Numbered from the stretch's first letter, positions 26,914 through 36,239 are shown. The stretch: 64,000 nucleotides of DNA from an uncultured Roseibium sp. (GCF_947496995.1 NZ_CANMFD010000006.1:142542-206541), one strand, 5' to 3'. The notes: generated by a model from the letters alone, not told the origin. Numbers and translations are program-made.

Positions 26914-27747
26914 TCAGGGTCTGGATTTCAGGAAGGACTCGAAATCGACCGCCTCGCTCATGCGGTCGAAGCACCCGAAGGCCCCGCCGTCCTTGATGTC
27001 CACGGCCGCCTCGGTGAAGGCCCTGTAGGCCACCCGGGCGAGGCCGGAGCCGATAGAAACGCGGGCAACGCCCATATCGCCGAGTTCCTTGCGGGTGAGA
27101 TGAAAATTCCGGCGGCCACCCAGGATGTTGAGGGGCGCCTGCACGGCGTTCAGAATTGCGGCGATCTGGTTCTTTTCCTTGACCTCGGGTGCATAGACAC
27201 AGTCCGCGCCAGCCTCCACGAACGCGTTGAGCCGCTTGATGGTTTCCGCCATCTCGTATTCGGTCTGCACCGGCCCCTCGCTGCGGGCCGTCAGCACGAA
27301 GTCCGGAGCCAGCCTGTTTTTCGTCTCGACTGCCGCCCTAATCCGCTCCACCGCCAGGTCCAGGGAATAATGGGGATGAACGGGATCGGTGGTGTAGTCT
27401 TCGATCGAGCATCCCGCCAGACCGACCTCGATGGCACCCCTGACCGTTTCCGCCACCTCTTCCGGGCTGTCGCCGAAACCGTTCTCCAGGTCGCCGTTCA
27501 CCGGCAGGGTGGTTGCGGCGATGATGTCCGCGGCATGGGCGAGCGCGGCGTCCCGGCTTATCAGACCTTCCGCATCCCTGACCCCTTGCGTCCACGCATA
27601 GCCCGCGCTGGACGTCGCGATCGCCTCGAACCGCATTCCATCGAGAATGCGTGCAGACCCGATGTCGAATGGGTTGGGCATCAGGAAAGCCCGGCCCTTT
27701 TCATGCAAGGCCCTGAAAATTGCACGGCGGTTGGCGGCGGTCTGCAT
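26914..27747 (-). CDS. isocitrate lyase / PEP mutase family enzyme
   Basis: A 277-residue alpha/beta-barrel protein. The metal-binding signature is G-D-L-E-N-G-F-G-D (about residues 85-93) and the C-S-I-E-D-Y segment follows the barrel pattern. The K-K-C-G-H motif of true isocitrate lyase is absent. This branch contains oxaloacetate decarboxylases, 2-methylisocitrate lyase-like and carboxyphosphoenolpyruvate enzymes. The reaction is therefore C-C or C-P bond cleavage on a small keto acid, with the substrate open. Confidence 0.85.
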   Translation of the reverse strand: MQTAANRRAIFRALHEKGRAFLMPNPFDIGSARILDGMRFEAIATSSAGYAWTQGVRDAEGLISRDAALAHAADIIAATTLPVNGDLENGFGDSPEEVAETVRGAIEVGLAGCSIEDYTTDPVHPHYSLDLAVERIRAAVETKNRLAPDFVLTARSEGPVQTEYEMAETIKRLNAFVEAGADCVYAPEVKEKNQIAAILNAVQAPLNILGGRRNFHLTRKELGDMGVARVSIGSGLARVAYRAFTEAAVDIKDGGAFGCFDRMSEAVDFESFLKSRP

Positions 27748-27787
27748 GACGCGATTCTCCCATAAGTAGCTTTCATGGCCAATATAT

Positions 27788-27802
27788 ATCTAAAGTTTAG
27801 AT
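27788..27802. promoter_or_regulatory. 15-base palindrome upstream of PEP mutase-family gene
   Basis: ATCTAAAGTTTAGAT is a perfect inverted repeat around a single central base, within an AT-rich patch that begins CAATATATATC. It lies 41 bases upstream of the minus-strand gene start and may be an operator. No regulator gene is adjacent. The rest of the 27748-27978 spacer has no recognised feature; a 73-codon plus-strand frame from 27809 is doubtful. Confidence 0.5.
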
Positions 27803-27978
27803 CGGCCCATGAAATTCATGACTGGCGACAATCCCCGAGGATGGCCGCTTCGGGAAGAACCAGTTTATCGGGAAACATGGCGCCAGTTGGGGGACGGCGC
27901 GCGAAAGCCGGAATTTGTCGCAAGCCTTGCGGAAATCTGCCGCGCAAATTCCCGCAGGGCAGGCCTGCTGACCGGCCT

Positions 27979-28443
27979 TTACCGGTCCGCCCGGGTGACC
28001 CTCGCGGCAAAGCAGCCCCGGCGGGCGTAATGAAGATGGATGTAGTCGGCTTCCGGGTTGGCGAAAAACCTGGCGATCAGATCCGCGGCGTTCTCTCCCT
28101 CGACTACCTCGGCATCGATGATTTCGTGCCGGGCGTTAAAGGCCCGCACGGACAGGAGACGGCTGGCAATTGAGTGCGGGACCGATCCCGGCTCCGGACG
28201 GCTTTCCTGCGCGCCCTGCCTGACAAAGATGGCATGGCTGGCTCGGTAGGGCGTTCCGTTGGGCTGGTGCTCGAAATTCAGCAGGAACACCCGTTCGCCC
28301 GCTTCGGCATCGGCCAGGGACACACGGCAGGGAAATGCGCCATCCGAGATATGAACCTGGATATTCCGCTCCGCGAGTTCGCTCTCCGGCAGGTCGTCCA
28401 GATAGGAAAAATCGGCTGCGGGAAGCGGATGGATCTGAAACAT
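27979..28443 (-). CDS. DUF1203 domain-containing protein
   Basis: A 154-residue protein whose central C-R-V-S-L-A-D-A-E-A-G-E-R-V-F-L-L-N-F-E-H and Y-R-A-S-H-A-I-F-V segments and C-terminal Y-I-H-L-H-Y-A-R-R-G-C-F-A-A-R define DUF1203, a small family of unknown function common in alphaproteobacteria. The start at 28443 follows GAGGAG with ten-base spacing; the frame opens six codons earlier. No signal peptide or membrane segment is seen. It does not obviously form an operon with its neighbours. Confidence 0.85.
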   Translation of the reverse strand: MFQIHPLPAADFSYLDDLPESELAERNIQVHISDGAFPCRVSLADAEAGERVFLLNFEHQPNGTPYRASHAIFVRQGAQESRPEPGSVPHSIASRLLSVRAFNARHEIIDAEVVEGENAADLIARFFANPEADYIHLHYARRGCFAARVTRADR

Positions 28444-28543
28444 GGGCCAGGGTCTCCTCAAGTGATTTGAAGCGATCCTGGACCCATGCGCATTGGGAAA
28501 CGACCCGATTTGCGAGCGTGGCGGAAATCTCGCGTTAAAACTC

Positions 28544-29755
28544 CTAGACCCGCTCCTGCTGGCGGTGCCAGCTGACCAGCAGAATCATGCCCATGATCAC
28601 CAGGTAGGGCAGATAGAAACGGGTTTCGTAGTGCGGGAACACCAGGTATTTGGCGCAGATCGAGGCAAACACCGCATAAAGCAGGACCCTGGCCCGATCA
28701 TCCAGTTTCGCCGGCGAAATGCATTTGGCGAAAAACAGCACCTCCGCGAACAGGAGCGCGAGCCAGGTCTGGCTCATCAGCGACCTGACCGTGGAGCGCA
28801 CCAGCATGACCAGGTATCCGGAAACGGAAAACGGCGGGTCGAACCCTTCAAGGGTCGGCACATATTCCACATGGGTGAACCACATGTGGATCCACCAGCC
28901 GGGATGATCCGCGCCGCCGGTCAGCCAGAGATAGGTGGCGAAACTGCCGGCGAAACAGGCCGTTATGCTCCATCGCCCGGGGCCGTAGATCGCGGCAAAG
29001 ACGAAAAACACGCCGATGAACGCCAGATGATCCGGGCGGACCAGGAAGGCGGCGAACAGACTGACCGCTGCCGGCAAATCGAGCCGTTCGAGATAGAGAT
29101 AGGCGGCAAGCACCAGGAAGACCGTCGCGTAGAGGTCCGGCGACAGCAATTGCGACGCATCCCCGAAGGCCGAAGTGACCAACAGAGCTACGACGACGGG
29201 CCCGTACATCAGCGTTCCGGTTCGTGCCATCCAGACAAGCAGAATGGCCCCGACAGCAACAGCCGAGGCCAGCGAAATCATCCGCAAGGCCTTCACCGGA
29301 TCCATGAAATTCGAAAGCAGACGCGCGGTTTCTACATAGAGGATCTTGATCCGGTAAAAGCCGAGCATGGTGGCGAAGGCGTCCGGGTCTTCCGCCTGGC
29401 GGATGCGGTAGGTGCGGTCCTGCGTCAGGGTCAGGTATTCGCCTTCGGACACATTGTCCTGCACGAAGGCATAGCTCTGCCGGTGCAGCTCACCCGGGTC
29501 GTTCACCTCTGGTTCCAGAACCGTCGCCGTATAGGCGAACATGTCCCAGTTGGAGAGCGGGAAGACGTGAACGACCGCCGCCGTCATGGCGATGAACACG
29601 CAGAAAATACCCGCCCCGATCCAGGACCGCAGCGGTCTGTAGAGCCGGCAGAGAAATCCGTAGACGACAAGGAACGTTCCCTCCAGGCTGCGCTGGGCAA
29701 GATTGGGCACTGGCTGAAACTCCCTGATTGGTTGTCCCGGGTTGTCGCATTTCAT
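28544..29755 (-). CDS. uncharacterised polytopic membrane protein
   Basis: About 403 residues with roughly eight hydrophobic helices. A long extracytoplasmic loop after helix 1 (residues 68-130) contains N-W-D-M-F-A-Y. An R-P-D-H-L-A-F-I-G motif sits near residue 240 and R-F-Y-L-P-Y-L near 385, and this pattern recalls GT-C type glycosyltransferase or mannosyltransferase relatives. I cannot assign a function; no polysaccharide genes are near. The exact start is uncertain: an internal ATG near the first membrane helix is possible. Confidence 0.7.
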   Translation of the reverse strand: MKCDNPGQPIREFQPVPNLAQRSLEGTFLVVYGFLCRLYRPLRSWIGAGIFCVFIAMTAAVVHVFPLSNWDMFAYTATVLEPEVNDPGELHRQSYAFVQDNVSEGEYLTLTQDRTYRIRQAEDPDAFATMLGFYRIKILYVETARLLSNFMDPVKALRMISLASAVAVGAILLVWMARTGTLMYGPVVVALLVTSAFGDASQLLSPDLYATVFLVLAAYLYLERLDLPAAVSLFAAFLVRPDHLAFIGVFFVFAAIYGPGRWSITACFAGSFATYLWLTGGADHPGWWIHMWFTHVEYVPTLEGFDPPFSVSGYLVMLVRSTVRSLMSQTWLALLFAEVLFFAKCISPAKLDDRARVLLYAVFASICAKYLVFPHYETRFYLPYLVIMGMILLVSWHRQQERV

Positions 29756-29871
29756 TGTAAGAATTTCGTAAACGGGGAGGACCCACCAGCCGTGGTTGGC
29801 ACGCGTCCGCTCTTGAATAGATGCAGCGGCCGGATTAGCTACAAGGGTCTGGATGCAACGCCGGGGGATTG

Positions 29872-30648
29872 ATGTTTCACCGCCTGTTCTTTGTCTTGTG
29901 CGCGCTCGCGGTGGCCGCCCTGCCGGCTGCCCCCCTGTCGGCCGCAGAAGAAAGGCCGCTGACCGTGTTTGCCGCCGCCAGCACCCGGGAAGCCATGGAA
30001 GGCATCGCGGACGCGTTTGAAGAAGAAACCGGTACGAAAGTCGTTTTTTCCTTCGCCGGTACGGGCACCCTGGCCCGGCAGGTGGAGGCCGGAGCGCCCG
30101 CGGACCTGTTTGTCTCCGCCGACGCGGCCTGGATGGACTACGTCCGGGATCACGATGCGGTCAGCGCGGACAGTATTATCGAATTCGCCTCCAATGCGCT
30201 GGTTCTGGTCGGACCTGAAGAAAGCCCTGCCCTGGAACTGACACCGGAGAACCTGCATGCGGCGCTGAGGGACGGACGGTTGGCCATGGCCGACCCGGAG
30301 ACGGTTCCGGCCGGGCGCTACGGCAAGGCGGCGCTGGAAACTCTCGGCCTCTGGTCCTCCGTCTCCGCGCAGCTCGCACCGATGGAAAACGTCAGGATCG
30401 CGCTTGCCTCCGTCGCTCGTGGAGACGCACCGCTCGCACTGGTCTACCGGACGGACGCCCTGGTCGAACCGGTGGTTGCCGTGGTGGCGGACTTGCCACC
30501 GGAGAGCCACCCCCCGATCCGCTATCTTGCGGCGCTGACCAGCGCCCGGACACATCCTTCCGCTCCCGACTTTCTGGCTTTCCTGGAAGGGCCGCGCGCA
30601 CGGGAAATCTTGCACTCGCTGGGGTTTCTGACCGATAAGGTGAATTAA
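29872..30648 (+). CDS. modA: molybdate ABC transporter, periplasmic binding protein
   Basis: A 258-residue exported protein with a signal peptide ending L-S-A-A. ModA features are visible: V-F-A-A-A-S-T-R-E-A, F-S-F-A-G-T-G-T-L-A-R-Q-V-E-A-G-A-P-A-D-L-F-V-S-A-D, and the late A-L-V-Y-R-T-D segment. It captures molybdate or tungstate for ModBC. ATG at 29872 or the TTG just before it could start translation, both behind CCGGGGGA. A stem-loop separates it from modB. Confidence 0.94.
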   Translation: MFHRLFFVLCALAVAALPAAPLSAAEERPLTVFAAASTREAMEGIADAFEEETGTKVVFSFAGTGTLARQVEAGAPADLFVSADAAWMDYVRDHDAVSADSIIEFASNALVLVGPEESPALELTPENLHAALRDGRLAMADPETVPAGRYGKAALETLGLWSSVSAQLAPMENVRIALASVARGDAPLALVYRTDALVEPVVAVVADLPPESHPPIRYLAALTSARTHPSAPDFLAFLEGPRAREILHSLGFLTDKVN

Positions 30649-30656
30649 GGTACATT

Positions 30657-30682
30657 GCCTGCACATGGACTCATGTGCAGGC
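30657..30682 (+). promoter_or_regulatory. intercistronic stem-loop between modA and modB
   Basis: GCCTGCACATG (30657-30667) pairs perfectly with CATGTGCAGGC (30672-30682) around a four-base loop, eight bases after the modA stop codon. It lacks a T run, so it more likely protects or trims the modA message than ends transcription. This would give more binding protein than permease, a pattern common in ABC operons. Confidence 0.6.
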
Positions 30683-30739
30683 GGAGTGCTTTGAACGGTC
30701 GGGTTCCGGCCGGTCTGAAACCCGGCAGATTGAGCGCAC

Positions 30740-31447
30740 GTGGACTTTTTTCATCTTCAACCCGCCGAATGGCAGGCTTTGGTCCTGACCCTGAAAGTGG
30801 CCGCCGCGGCGCTGCTCGTGGCGCTGCCGCTTGCCGTTCTGGTCGCCTACCTGCTGGCGCGCTACCGGTTTCCCGGACACGGCATCGTCAATGCACTCGT
30901 GCATATGCCGCTTGTGCTGCCGCCGGTCGTGACCGGCTACCTGCTGCTTCTGGCCTTCGGCCGCAAGGGGCCTGTCGGCACATTCCTTTCGGAAACCTTC
31001 GGCATCAGCTTCGCGTTCAACTGGACCGGCGCGGCACTCGCGGCCGGGGTCATGGCGTTTCCCCTGATGGTCCGCCCGATCCGCATTTCCTTCGAGGCGG
31101 TCGATCCCAAGCTCGAGGCGGCAGCCAAATCTCTCGGTGCCCATAGGGTCATCGCCTTCCTGACGGTGACGCTCCCCCTCGCCGTGCCGGGCATCCTCGG
31201 CGGTGCGATCCTGGGGTTTGCCAAGGCGATGGGCGAATTCGGCGCAACGATCACCTTCGTTTCCAACATTCCCGGCGAAACCCGCACCCTGGCGCTTGCG
31301 CTCTACACCGCAACGCAGACGCCGAGTGGCGATCTCGCCGCCTTCCGCCTGACGCTGATCGCGGCCGTCGTGGCCTTCGCCGCGCTGATCGCCTCTGAAG
31401 TCTTCGCCCGCCGTCTGCGCGGGAGAATCGGCGGCGATCATGATTGA
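30740..31447 (+). CDS. modB: molybdate ABC transporter permease
   Basis: A 235-residue inner-membrane permease with five or six helices. The ABC-interaction loop is E-A-A-A-K-S-L-G-A-H-R (about 126-136) and the A-M-G-E-F-G-A-T-I-T-F-V segment is characteristic of ModB. The GTG start at 30740 sits 91 bases after modA. The last eight bases overlap modC, so the two are translated together. Confidence 0.94.
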   Translation: MDFFHLQPAEWQALVLTLKVAAAALLVALPLAVLVAYLLARYRFPGHGIVNALVHMPLVLPPVVTGYLLLLAFGRKGPVGTFLSETFGISFAFNWTGAALAAGVMAFPLMVRPIRISFEAVDPKLEAAAKSLGAHRVIAFLTVTLPLAVPGILGGAILGFAKAMGEFGATITFVSNIPGETRTLALALYTATQTPSGDLAAFRLTLIAAVVAFAALIASEVFARRLRGRIGGDHD

Positions 31448-32546
31448 CATCAACATCAGGGGTCGCGTCGGCCGGCTGGACATCGTGGCGCAATTCGAGG
31501 GACGCGGCGGCGTCACTTCGCTGTTCGGACAATCCGGTGCCGGAAAGACCACCGTGACCAACATGATTGCCGGTCTGGCGACGCCCTCCTCGGGACATAT
31601 CTCGGTCAACGGCACGGTCCTGTTCGACGCGGACAAGGGCATTGACCTGCCAATTCAAAAAAGACGCATCGGCCATGTCTTTCAGGATGCGCGCCTGTTT
31701 CCGCATTTGAGCGTCCGCGCCAACCTCACGTATGCGCGCTGGGCGGGCCGCAGGTCCGGGACGCGGGATTTTGACGAAGTTATCGATCTGCTCGGGTTGA
31801 AGGACCTGCTCGGCCGCAAACCCGAAACGCTTTCCGGCGGTGAGCGGCAGCGGGTTGCCATCGGCCGGGCGCTTCTGTCCGGCCCGCGGCTGCTGATCAT
31901 GGACGAGCCTCTGGCGAACCTCGATCACGCCCGCCGCAATGATATCCTGCCCTATCTCGACCGGCTCTGCATCGAAGCGGGTATTCCGATCATCTATGTC
32001 AGCCACTCCATCGAGGAGGTGACGCGCCTCTCCAATACGCTTGTGCTGCTGTCGGAGGGCAGGACGCAAGCCTACGGTCCGGTCGCCGAGATGCTGGCGC
32101 GCGAAGATCTGGTTCGCGTGACCGGCCACCGTGAGGCGAGCGCGCTGTTGAGCGGTACCGTCAGCAGGATCGACGCGGCCTGGGGTCTTGCGCATGTCGA
32201 TATCGGCGGCCCGGAGCTGCAGATCCCGGGACTGGCGGCCGCACCGGGCGACGCGGTTCGTTTGCGCATTCTCGCCCGCGACGTTGCGCTCGCCGTCGTC
32301 CCCCCGGAAGGTCTTTCCATTCGCAACGCGCTCCCCGCGACAATCGAAAGCATTTCAGGAGAGGCGGGTCCCTACGCGGAAATCCTGTGTTCCCTGGCCG
32401 GCCAGACGATCCGCGCCCGCATCACCCGGGCTTCGGTGTCGGATCTCGGACTGAAACCGGGCATGGCCGTGACTGCGCTGATCAAGAGCGTTTCAATCGA
32501 CCGGGGGCAGAGCACGCTGGCGCCGCCGGTATCCGGGGAGACCTGA
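31440..32546 (+). CDS. modC: molybdate ABC transporter ATP-binding protein
   Basis: A 368-residue ATPase with Walker A G-Q-S-G-A-G-K-T-T, signature L-S-G-G-E-R-Q-R-V-A-I-G and Walker B L-L-I-M-D-E-P-L. The C-terminal domain from about residue 285 (S-I-R-N-A-L-P-A-T-I-E-S-I) is the molybdate-sensing MOP domain that ModC uses to slow uptake when metal is abundant. It overlaps modB by eight bases. Confidence 0.95.
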   Translation: MIDINIRGRVGRLDIVAQFEGRGGVTSLFGQSGAGKTTVTNMIAGLATPSSGHISVNGTVLFDADKGIDLPIQKRRIGHVFQDARLFPHLSVRANLTYARWAGRRSGTRDFDEVIDLLGLKDLLGRKPETLSGGERQRVAIGRALLSGPRLLIMDEPLANLDHARRNDILPYLDRLCIEAGIPIIYVSHSIEEVTRLSNTLVLLSEGRTQAYGPVAEMLAREDLVRVTGHREASALLSGTVSRIDAAWGLAHVDIGGPELQIPGLAAAPGDAVRLRILARDVALAVVPPEGLSIRNALPATIESISGEAGPYAEILCSLAGQTIRARITRASVSDLGLKPGMAVTALIKSVSIDRGQSTLAPPVSGET

Positions 32547-32583
32547 ATTGCAGGCAAAGAGGCGCCTGCCATATACTGGCGCA

Positions 32584-34368
32584 ATGACACGTGGATCGCG
32601 GCGCCGGGCATGGCGCAATCTGAAACTGGGGATCGGGGCGGCCATGGTGGCGGTGAGCCTGGCAATCCTGTGGCTGACCGGCTTGGCCAGCCTGCGCCTG
32701 ACCCTGGCCGAGATCGAGACCCGGGCGGAGGCCAATCTTGCCGTGCAGGCCGCCGTTCTGGAACGGCTTCTGGACAAGTTCCGGCTGCTGTCGCCGCTAT
32801 TGGCGCGCGGACCTGAAACGGGCCGTCTGGTGTCCGGTCTCGACATTGCCCTGGACCGGACCATCACCTCCGTCGCGGCTGGCATGTCCGGCGCGGAGGA
32901 AGTCTGGCTGATGGACCCGCTCGGCCGTGTCATCGTCACGAGCCAGCATGGTGTTCCTTTCGGAGCGATCGGCGGCGGCGCCTCCATTGCCGAAGCCTTC
33001 GGGCAGGCAAGACAGGGCCAGCTCGGGCGCCAGCTCATTGCCGGAAACCCGCAGACTGCGGCCAGCTATGTGTTCGCTTCGCCACTGCGCAATGGCGACC
33101 AGCTGATCGGTATTCTGGCCGTTCGCGTCAGCCTGGAGGATGTCGAACAGGCCTGGGCCCTCAGCAAGGATCCGATCCTGGCGCTGGACGACGAAGGCCG
33201 CGTCGTGGTGACCAACGTGCCGGGATGGCGCGGCAAGTTCGTCTCCGAACTGGATTTCGGGCGGGATATTGCCCGTCTTTCCGGCCTCAGCCGCCTCAGC
33301 CTGTTGCTGCCCTCCTCCGGCGGGACGAATAATTACATGCCCTTGACCACGTCCCTGCCCGTTCTGGGCTGGACTGTCGAAACCCTGGTCAGTGTCGACG
33401 ATGCGCGCCAGCAGTCGGCCTGGGCCATGGTCGCCGCGCTGCTGGGCTGTGTGATCGCGGCGGGTGGCCTGTGGATCGTTCTTCTGCGTCGGGAGGAATT
33501 CAGCCGCCAGATCCGCCGTGACAAGGCTGTCTCCCTGCGGCTGGAACGGCGAGTACGAAGCCGTACGATGGAATTGCGCAAGGCGAACGAACTTCTGGAA
33601 GAGGAAGTGCGCGAGCGCGAGCAGGCGGAAACCAATCTGCGCCTGGCCCAGGCCGAACTGGTGCAGGCGGCGAAGCTCGCCACCCTGGGACGGATGTCGG
33701 CGGCCCTCAGCCACGAATACAACCAGCCGCTGGCAGCCATCCGCTCGGACGCGGAGGTCGCCGAAATGCTGATCGATCGCGGCCGGGCCGAGGAAGCCCG
33801 GGCCAACCTCACCCGGATCGGCGGCATGGTCTCCCGCATGGCCGAAATCGCCAAGACCCTGAAAGGCTTCACCCGCAAGTCCGGAACGGAAATCCGGGCC
33901 GTTTCGCTTCGCAAGGTGATCGACGAGACGTTGCTGCTGCTGCAGCCGCAGATCAAGCAGAGCGCGGTTGAGGTGATCGCGGAGCTGCCTGAAACCGACA
34001 TTATCGTCAAGGGCGGGCAGATCCGGCTGGAACAGGTGATGATCAATCTGCTTTCCAACGCGCTGGACGCGGTCGGCGGAAGGCAACGACCTCAGGTCAC
34101 TCTCATGCTCCGCCGCGAGGGCACGGATGCCGTCCTGAGCGTCCGGGATAACGGGACCGGAATAGATGAGGACGTCATGCCGCAGATCTTCGATCCGTTT
34201 TTCACCACCAAGGATGTCGGCGCGGGACTTGGGCTCGGCCTGTCGATTGCCTATAAGATCGTTCATGATTTTTCCGGCTCGCTGAAAGTGGCGAACCGGG
34301 AGGGCGGCGGCGCGGAATTCACCATGCGGCTGCCGATCGCGGATAAACAGCTGCTGGCGGCGGAATAA
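32584..34368 (+). CDS. dctB: DctB-like sensor histidine kinase
   Basis: A 594-residue membrane kinase: a transmembrane helix at about 15-36, a periplasmic double-Cache sensor of roughly 240 residues, a second helix near 279-301, a coiled coil, the HisKA box S-H-E-Y-N-Q-P-L (His377) and a HATPase with N-L-L-S-N-A-L-D-A, D-N-G-T-G-I and G-L-G-L-G-L-S. DctB homologues sense C4-dicarboxylates and phosphorylate DctD. The ATG at 32584 gives the family length. It ends 11 bases before the response-regulator gene. Confidence 0.92.
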   Translation: MTRGSRRRAWRNLKLGIGAAMVAVSLAILWLTGLASLRLTLAEIETRAEANLAVQAAVLERLLDKFRLLSPLLARGPETGRLVSGLDIALDRTITSVAAGMSGAEEVWLMDPLGRVIVTSQHGVPFGAIGGGASIAEAFGQARQGQLGRQLIAGNPQTAASYVFASPLRNGDQLIGILAVRVSLEDVEQAWALSKDPILALDDEGRVVVTNVPGWRGKFVSELDFGRDIARLSGLSRLSLLLPSSGGTNNYMPLTTSLPVLGWTVETLVSVDDARQQSAWAMVAALLGCVIAAGGLWIVLLRREEFSRQIRRDKAVSLRLERRVRSRTMELRKANELLEEEVREREQAETNLRLAQAELVQAAKLATLGRMSAALSHEYNQPLAAIRSDAEVAEMLIDRGRAEEARANLTRIGGMVSRMAEIAKTLKGFTRKSGTEIRAVSLRKVIDETLLLLQPQIKQSAVEVIAELPETDIIVKGGQIRLEQVMINLLSNALDAVGGRQRPQVTLMLRREGTDAVLSVRDNGTGIDEDVMPQIFDPFFTTKDVGAGLGLGLSIAYKIVHDFSGSLKVANREGGGAEFTMRLPIADKQLLAAE

Positions 34369-34379
34369 GGCACATCCAT

Positions 34380-35714
34380 ATGGACCAGGCGACCGTGCTT
34401 TTGGTTGACGACGAGGCGGATCTGCGCGGATCGCTTTCCCAGGGGCTGGAACTGTCCGGTCAGAAGGTCTTTGCATCGGGGACGCCTGAAGAAGCGCTGG
34501 AATGCATCAATCGCGGTTTTTACGGTGTTCTGGTGACGGACATCCGCATGCCGGGCACGGACGGCTTTCAGGTCATGAAACGCGCCTTTGAAATCGATCC
34601 GGCCCTTCCGGTCGTTCTGATCACCGGACATGGCGACGTGCCGCTGGCGGTCGAGGCGATGCGGGCAGGCGCATATGACTTCATGGAAAAGCCCTTCTCC
34701 GTGTCCCGGCTCGCCTCCGTGGTCGAGCGTGCGCTGGACAAGCGCAGGCTGGTTCTGGAAAACCGCAAGCTGCGCGAGGAACTGGCCGACAGGACCGGGC
34801 TGGAAAGCCGTCTGGTGGGGCGGACGCCGGCCATGGATCTGCTGCGCCGCAATGTCATGGCGCTGGCCGCCACCGATGCCGACATACTGATCCTCGGCGA
34901 AACCGGGTCCGGCAAGGAAGTCGTTGCGCGGGCTCTGCATGACGAAGGTCCGCGCCGCAAAAGACCGTTCGTTGCGCTGAACTGCGGCGCGCTTCCGGCG
35001 GAAATCATCGAATCCGAGCTCTTCGGTCACGAGAAGGGCGCCTTTACCGGCGCCAGCGGCCAGCGGATCGGCAAGCTCGAGCACGCCCATGGCGGCACGG
35101 TGTTTCTCGACGAGATCGAATCCATGCCGCTGGAACTCCAGGTCAAGCTGCTGCGGGTGATCGAAACCCGGACGATCGAACGGCTCGGGTCCAATCGTCC
35201 GATAGAACTGGATGTCCGCTTCATTGCGGCCACCAAGGAGGATCTGGAGACAGCCGGCAAGCAAGGCCGATTCCGGCTGGACCTCTTCTACCGTCTCAAT
35301 GTGGTGAATGTCGAAATTCCGCCGCTTCGTGAGCGCCTTGAGGATATCCCGCTGCTGTTCCGCCATCTGGCCATCGAGGCCCGTGCCCGCTACCGGCGCG
35401 AGATTCCCGATATCGACGAGGAGTTCCTGGCGGGACTGATGACGCGCGAGTGGCCCGGCAACGTCCGGGAACTGCGTAATATCGCCGACCGGTTCGTGCT
35501 GGGGCTGGAGCCGGCCGGTGCGCCGCGGACGGCCGGCGGTTCATCCCTTTTCGATCAGGTGGCTTCCTATGAACGGGCACTCATTGCCGCCGAACTGAAG
35601 CGCAACGACGGCGCCATCAAACCGACCTACGAACATCTCGGGATTTCCCGCAAGGCCCTCTACGAAAAGATGCGCAAATACGGGCTAGGCAGGGAGGAAG
35701 TGGCTCTCGATTAG
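34380..35714 (+). CDS. dctD: DctD-like sigma-54 dependent response regulator
   Basis: A 444-residue NtrC-family activator. The receiver has its phosphorylation site at Asp54 (V-T-D-I-R-M-P). The AAA+ domain has Walker A G-E-T-G-S-G-K-E (173-180), the sigma-54 contact loop G-A-F-T-G-A (220-225) and Walker B G-G-T-V-F-L-D-E-I. A Fis-type helix-turn-helix ends the protein (I-S-R-K-A-L-Y-E-K-M-R). It should activate dctPQM 1.7 kb downstream, where a -24/-12 promoter and upstream inverted repeats are visible. Confidence 0.93.
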   Translation: MDQATVLLVDDEADLRGSLSQGLELSGQKVFASGTPEEALECINRGFYGVLVTDIRMPGTDGFQVMKRAFEIDPALPVVLITGHGDVPLAVEAMRAGAYDFMEKPFSVSRLASVVERALDKRRLVLENRKLREELADRTGLESRLVGRTPAMDLLRRNVMALAATDADILILGETGSGKEVVARALHDEGPRRKRPFVALNCGALPAEIIESELFGHEKGAFTGASGQRIGKLEHAHGGTVFLDEIESMPLELQVKLLRVIETRTIERLGSNRPIELDVRFIAATKEDLETAGKQGRFRLDLFYRLNVVNVEIPPLRERLEDIPLLFRHLAIEARARYRREIPDIDEEFLAGLMTREWPGNVRELRNIADRFVLGLEPAGAPRTAGGSSLFDQVASYERALIAAELKRNDGAIKPTYEHLGISRKALYEKMRKYGLGREEVALD

Positions 35715-35742
35715 ATTTCTGAGCCCTCGATCTGAAACGTCA

Positions 35743-35769
35743 TGTCACAAACCGGGCTCTTCACGCGTC
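35743..35769 (+). promoter_or_regulatory. candidate ECF41 promoter
   Basis: TGTCACA (35743-35749), a 16-base spacer and CGTC (35766-35769) match the reported ECF41-type -35 and -10 elements. The site lies 38 bases upstream of the carboxymuconolactone decarboxylase start, which is the usual target of an adjacent ECF41 factor. Confidence 0.75.
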
Positions 35770-35806
35770 TCTTGAATGTCACCCCCTGAACACATGGAAG
35801 ACATTC

Positions 35807-36238
35807 ATGACCAATGCGACGTCCATCAACTATCTGCAGTTCATCCCCTCGGTCTTGCAGAGCTTCAGTGCCGCAAGCGGAGAAATCGGCAAGACGGACC
35901 TTGAGCCGAAACTGCGGCACCTGATCGATCTGCGCGCTTCCCAGATCAATCAATGCGCCTATTGCGTGAAGTTGCACACGAAGGAAGCGCTTGAAGCCGG
36001 CGACAGTCACGAGCGGATCGAACGCCTGACCGTCTGGCGGCATGTGGCGGATTTCACTCCGGCGGAAAAGGCGGCATTCGCCTGGACGGAGGCCTTGACC
36101 AGTCTGGAGGTTGAAACCGACTATGAAAGCCTGCGGGCTGCATTGCGCGGGCATTTCGACGATGCTCAGATCAGCGCCATGACGTCGGCCATCGCCATGA
36201 TCAATCTCTGGAACCGGATGCAGGTGTCGAACCATTAA
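35807..36238 (+). CDS. carboxymuconolactone decarboxylase / AhpD-like protein
   Basis: A 143-residue member of the CMD family with the redox motif C-A-Y-C-V-K-L-H (about residues 46-53) at the active site. That pattern is typical of AhpD-like peroxide or thiol enzymes rather than true decarboxylases. The gene is followed by the ECF41 sigma gene with one base between stop and start, the usual pairing for ECF41. It is expected to be expressed from the TGTCACA/CGTC promoter upstream. Confidence 0.9.
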   Translation: MTNATSINYLQFIPSVLQSFSAASGEIGKTDLEPKLRHLIDLRASQINQCAYCVKLHTKEALEAGDSHERIERLTVWRHVADFTPAEKAAFAWTEALTSLEVETDYESLRAALRGHFDDAQISAMTSAIAMINLWNRMQVSNH

Positions 36239-36239
36239 G

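Noticed and set aside
28493..29872. 459-codon plus-strand frame opposite the membrane protein
   Set aside because: Composition is charged and repetitive in Arg, Asp, His and Gln, typical of antisense shadows of a hydrophobic gene.
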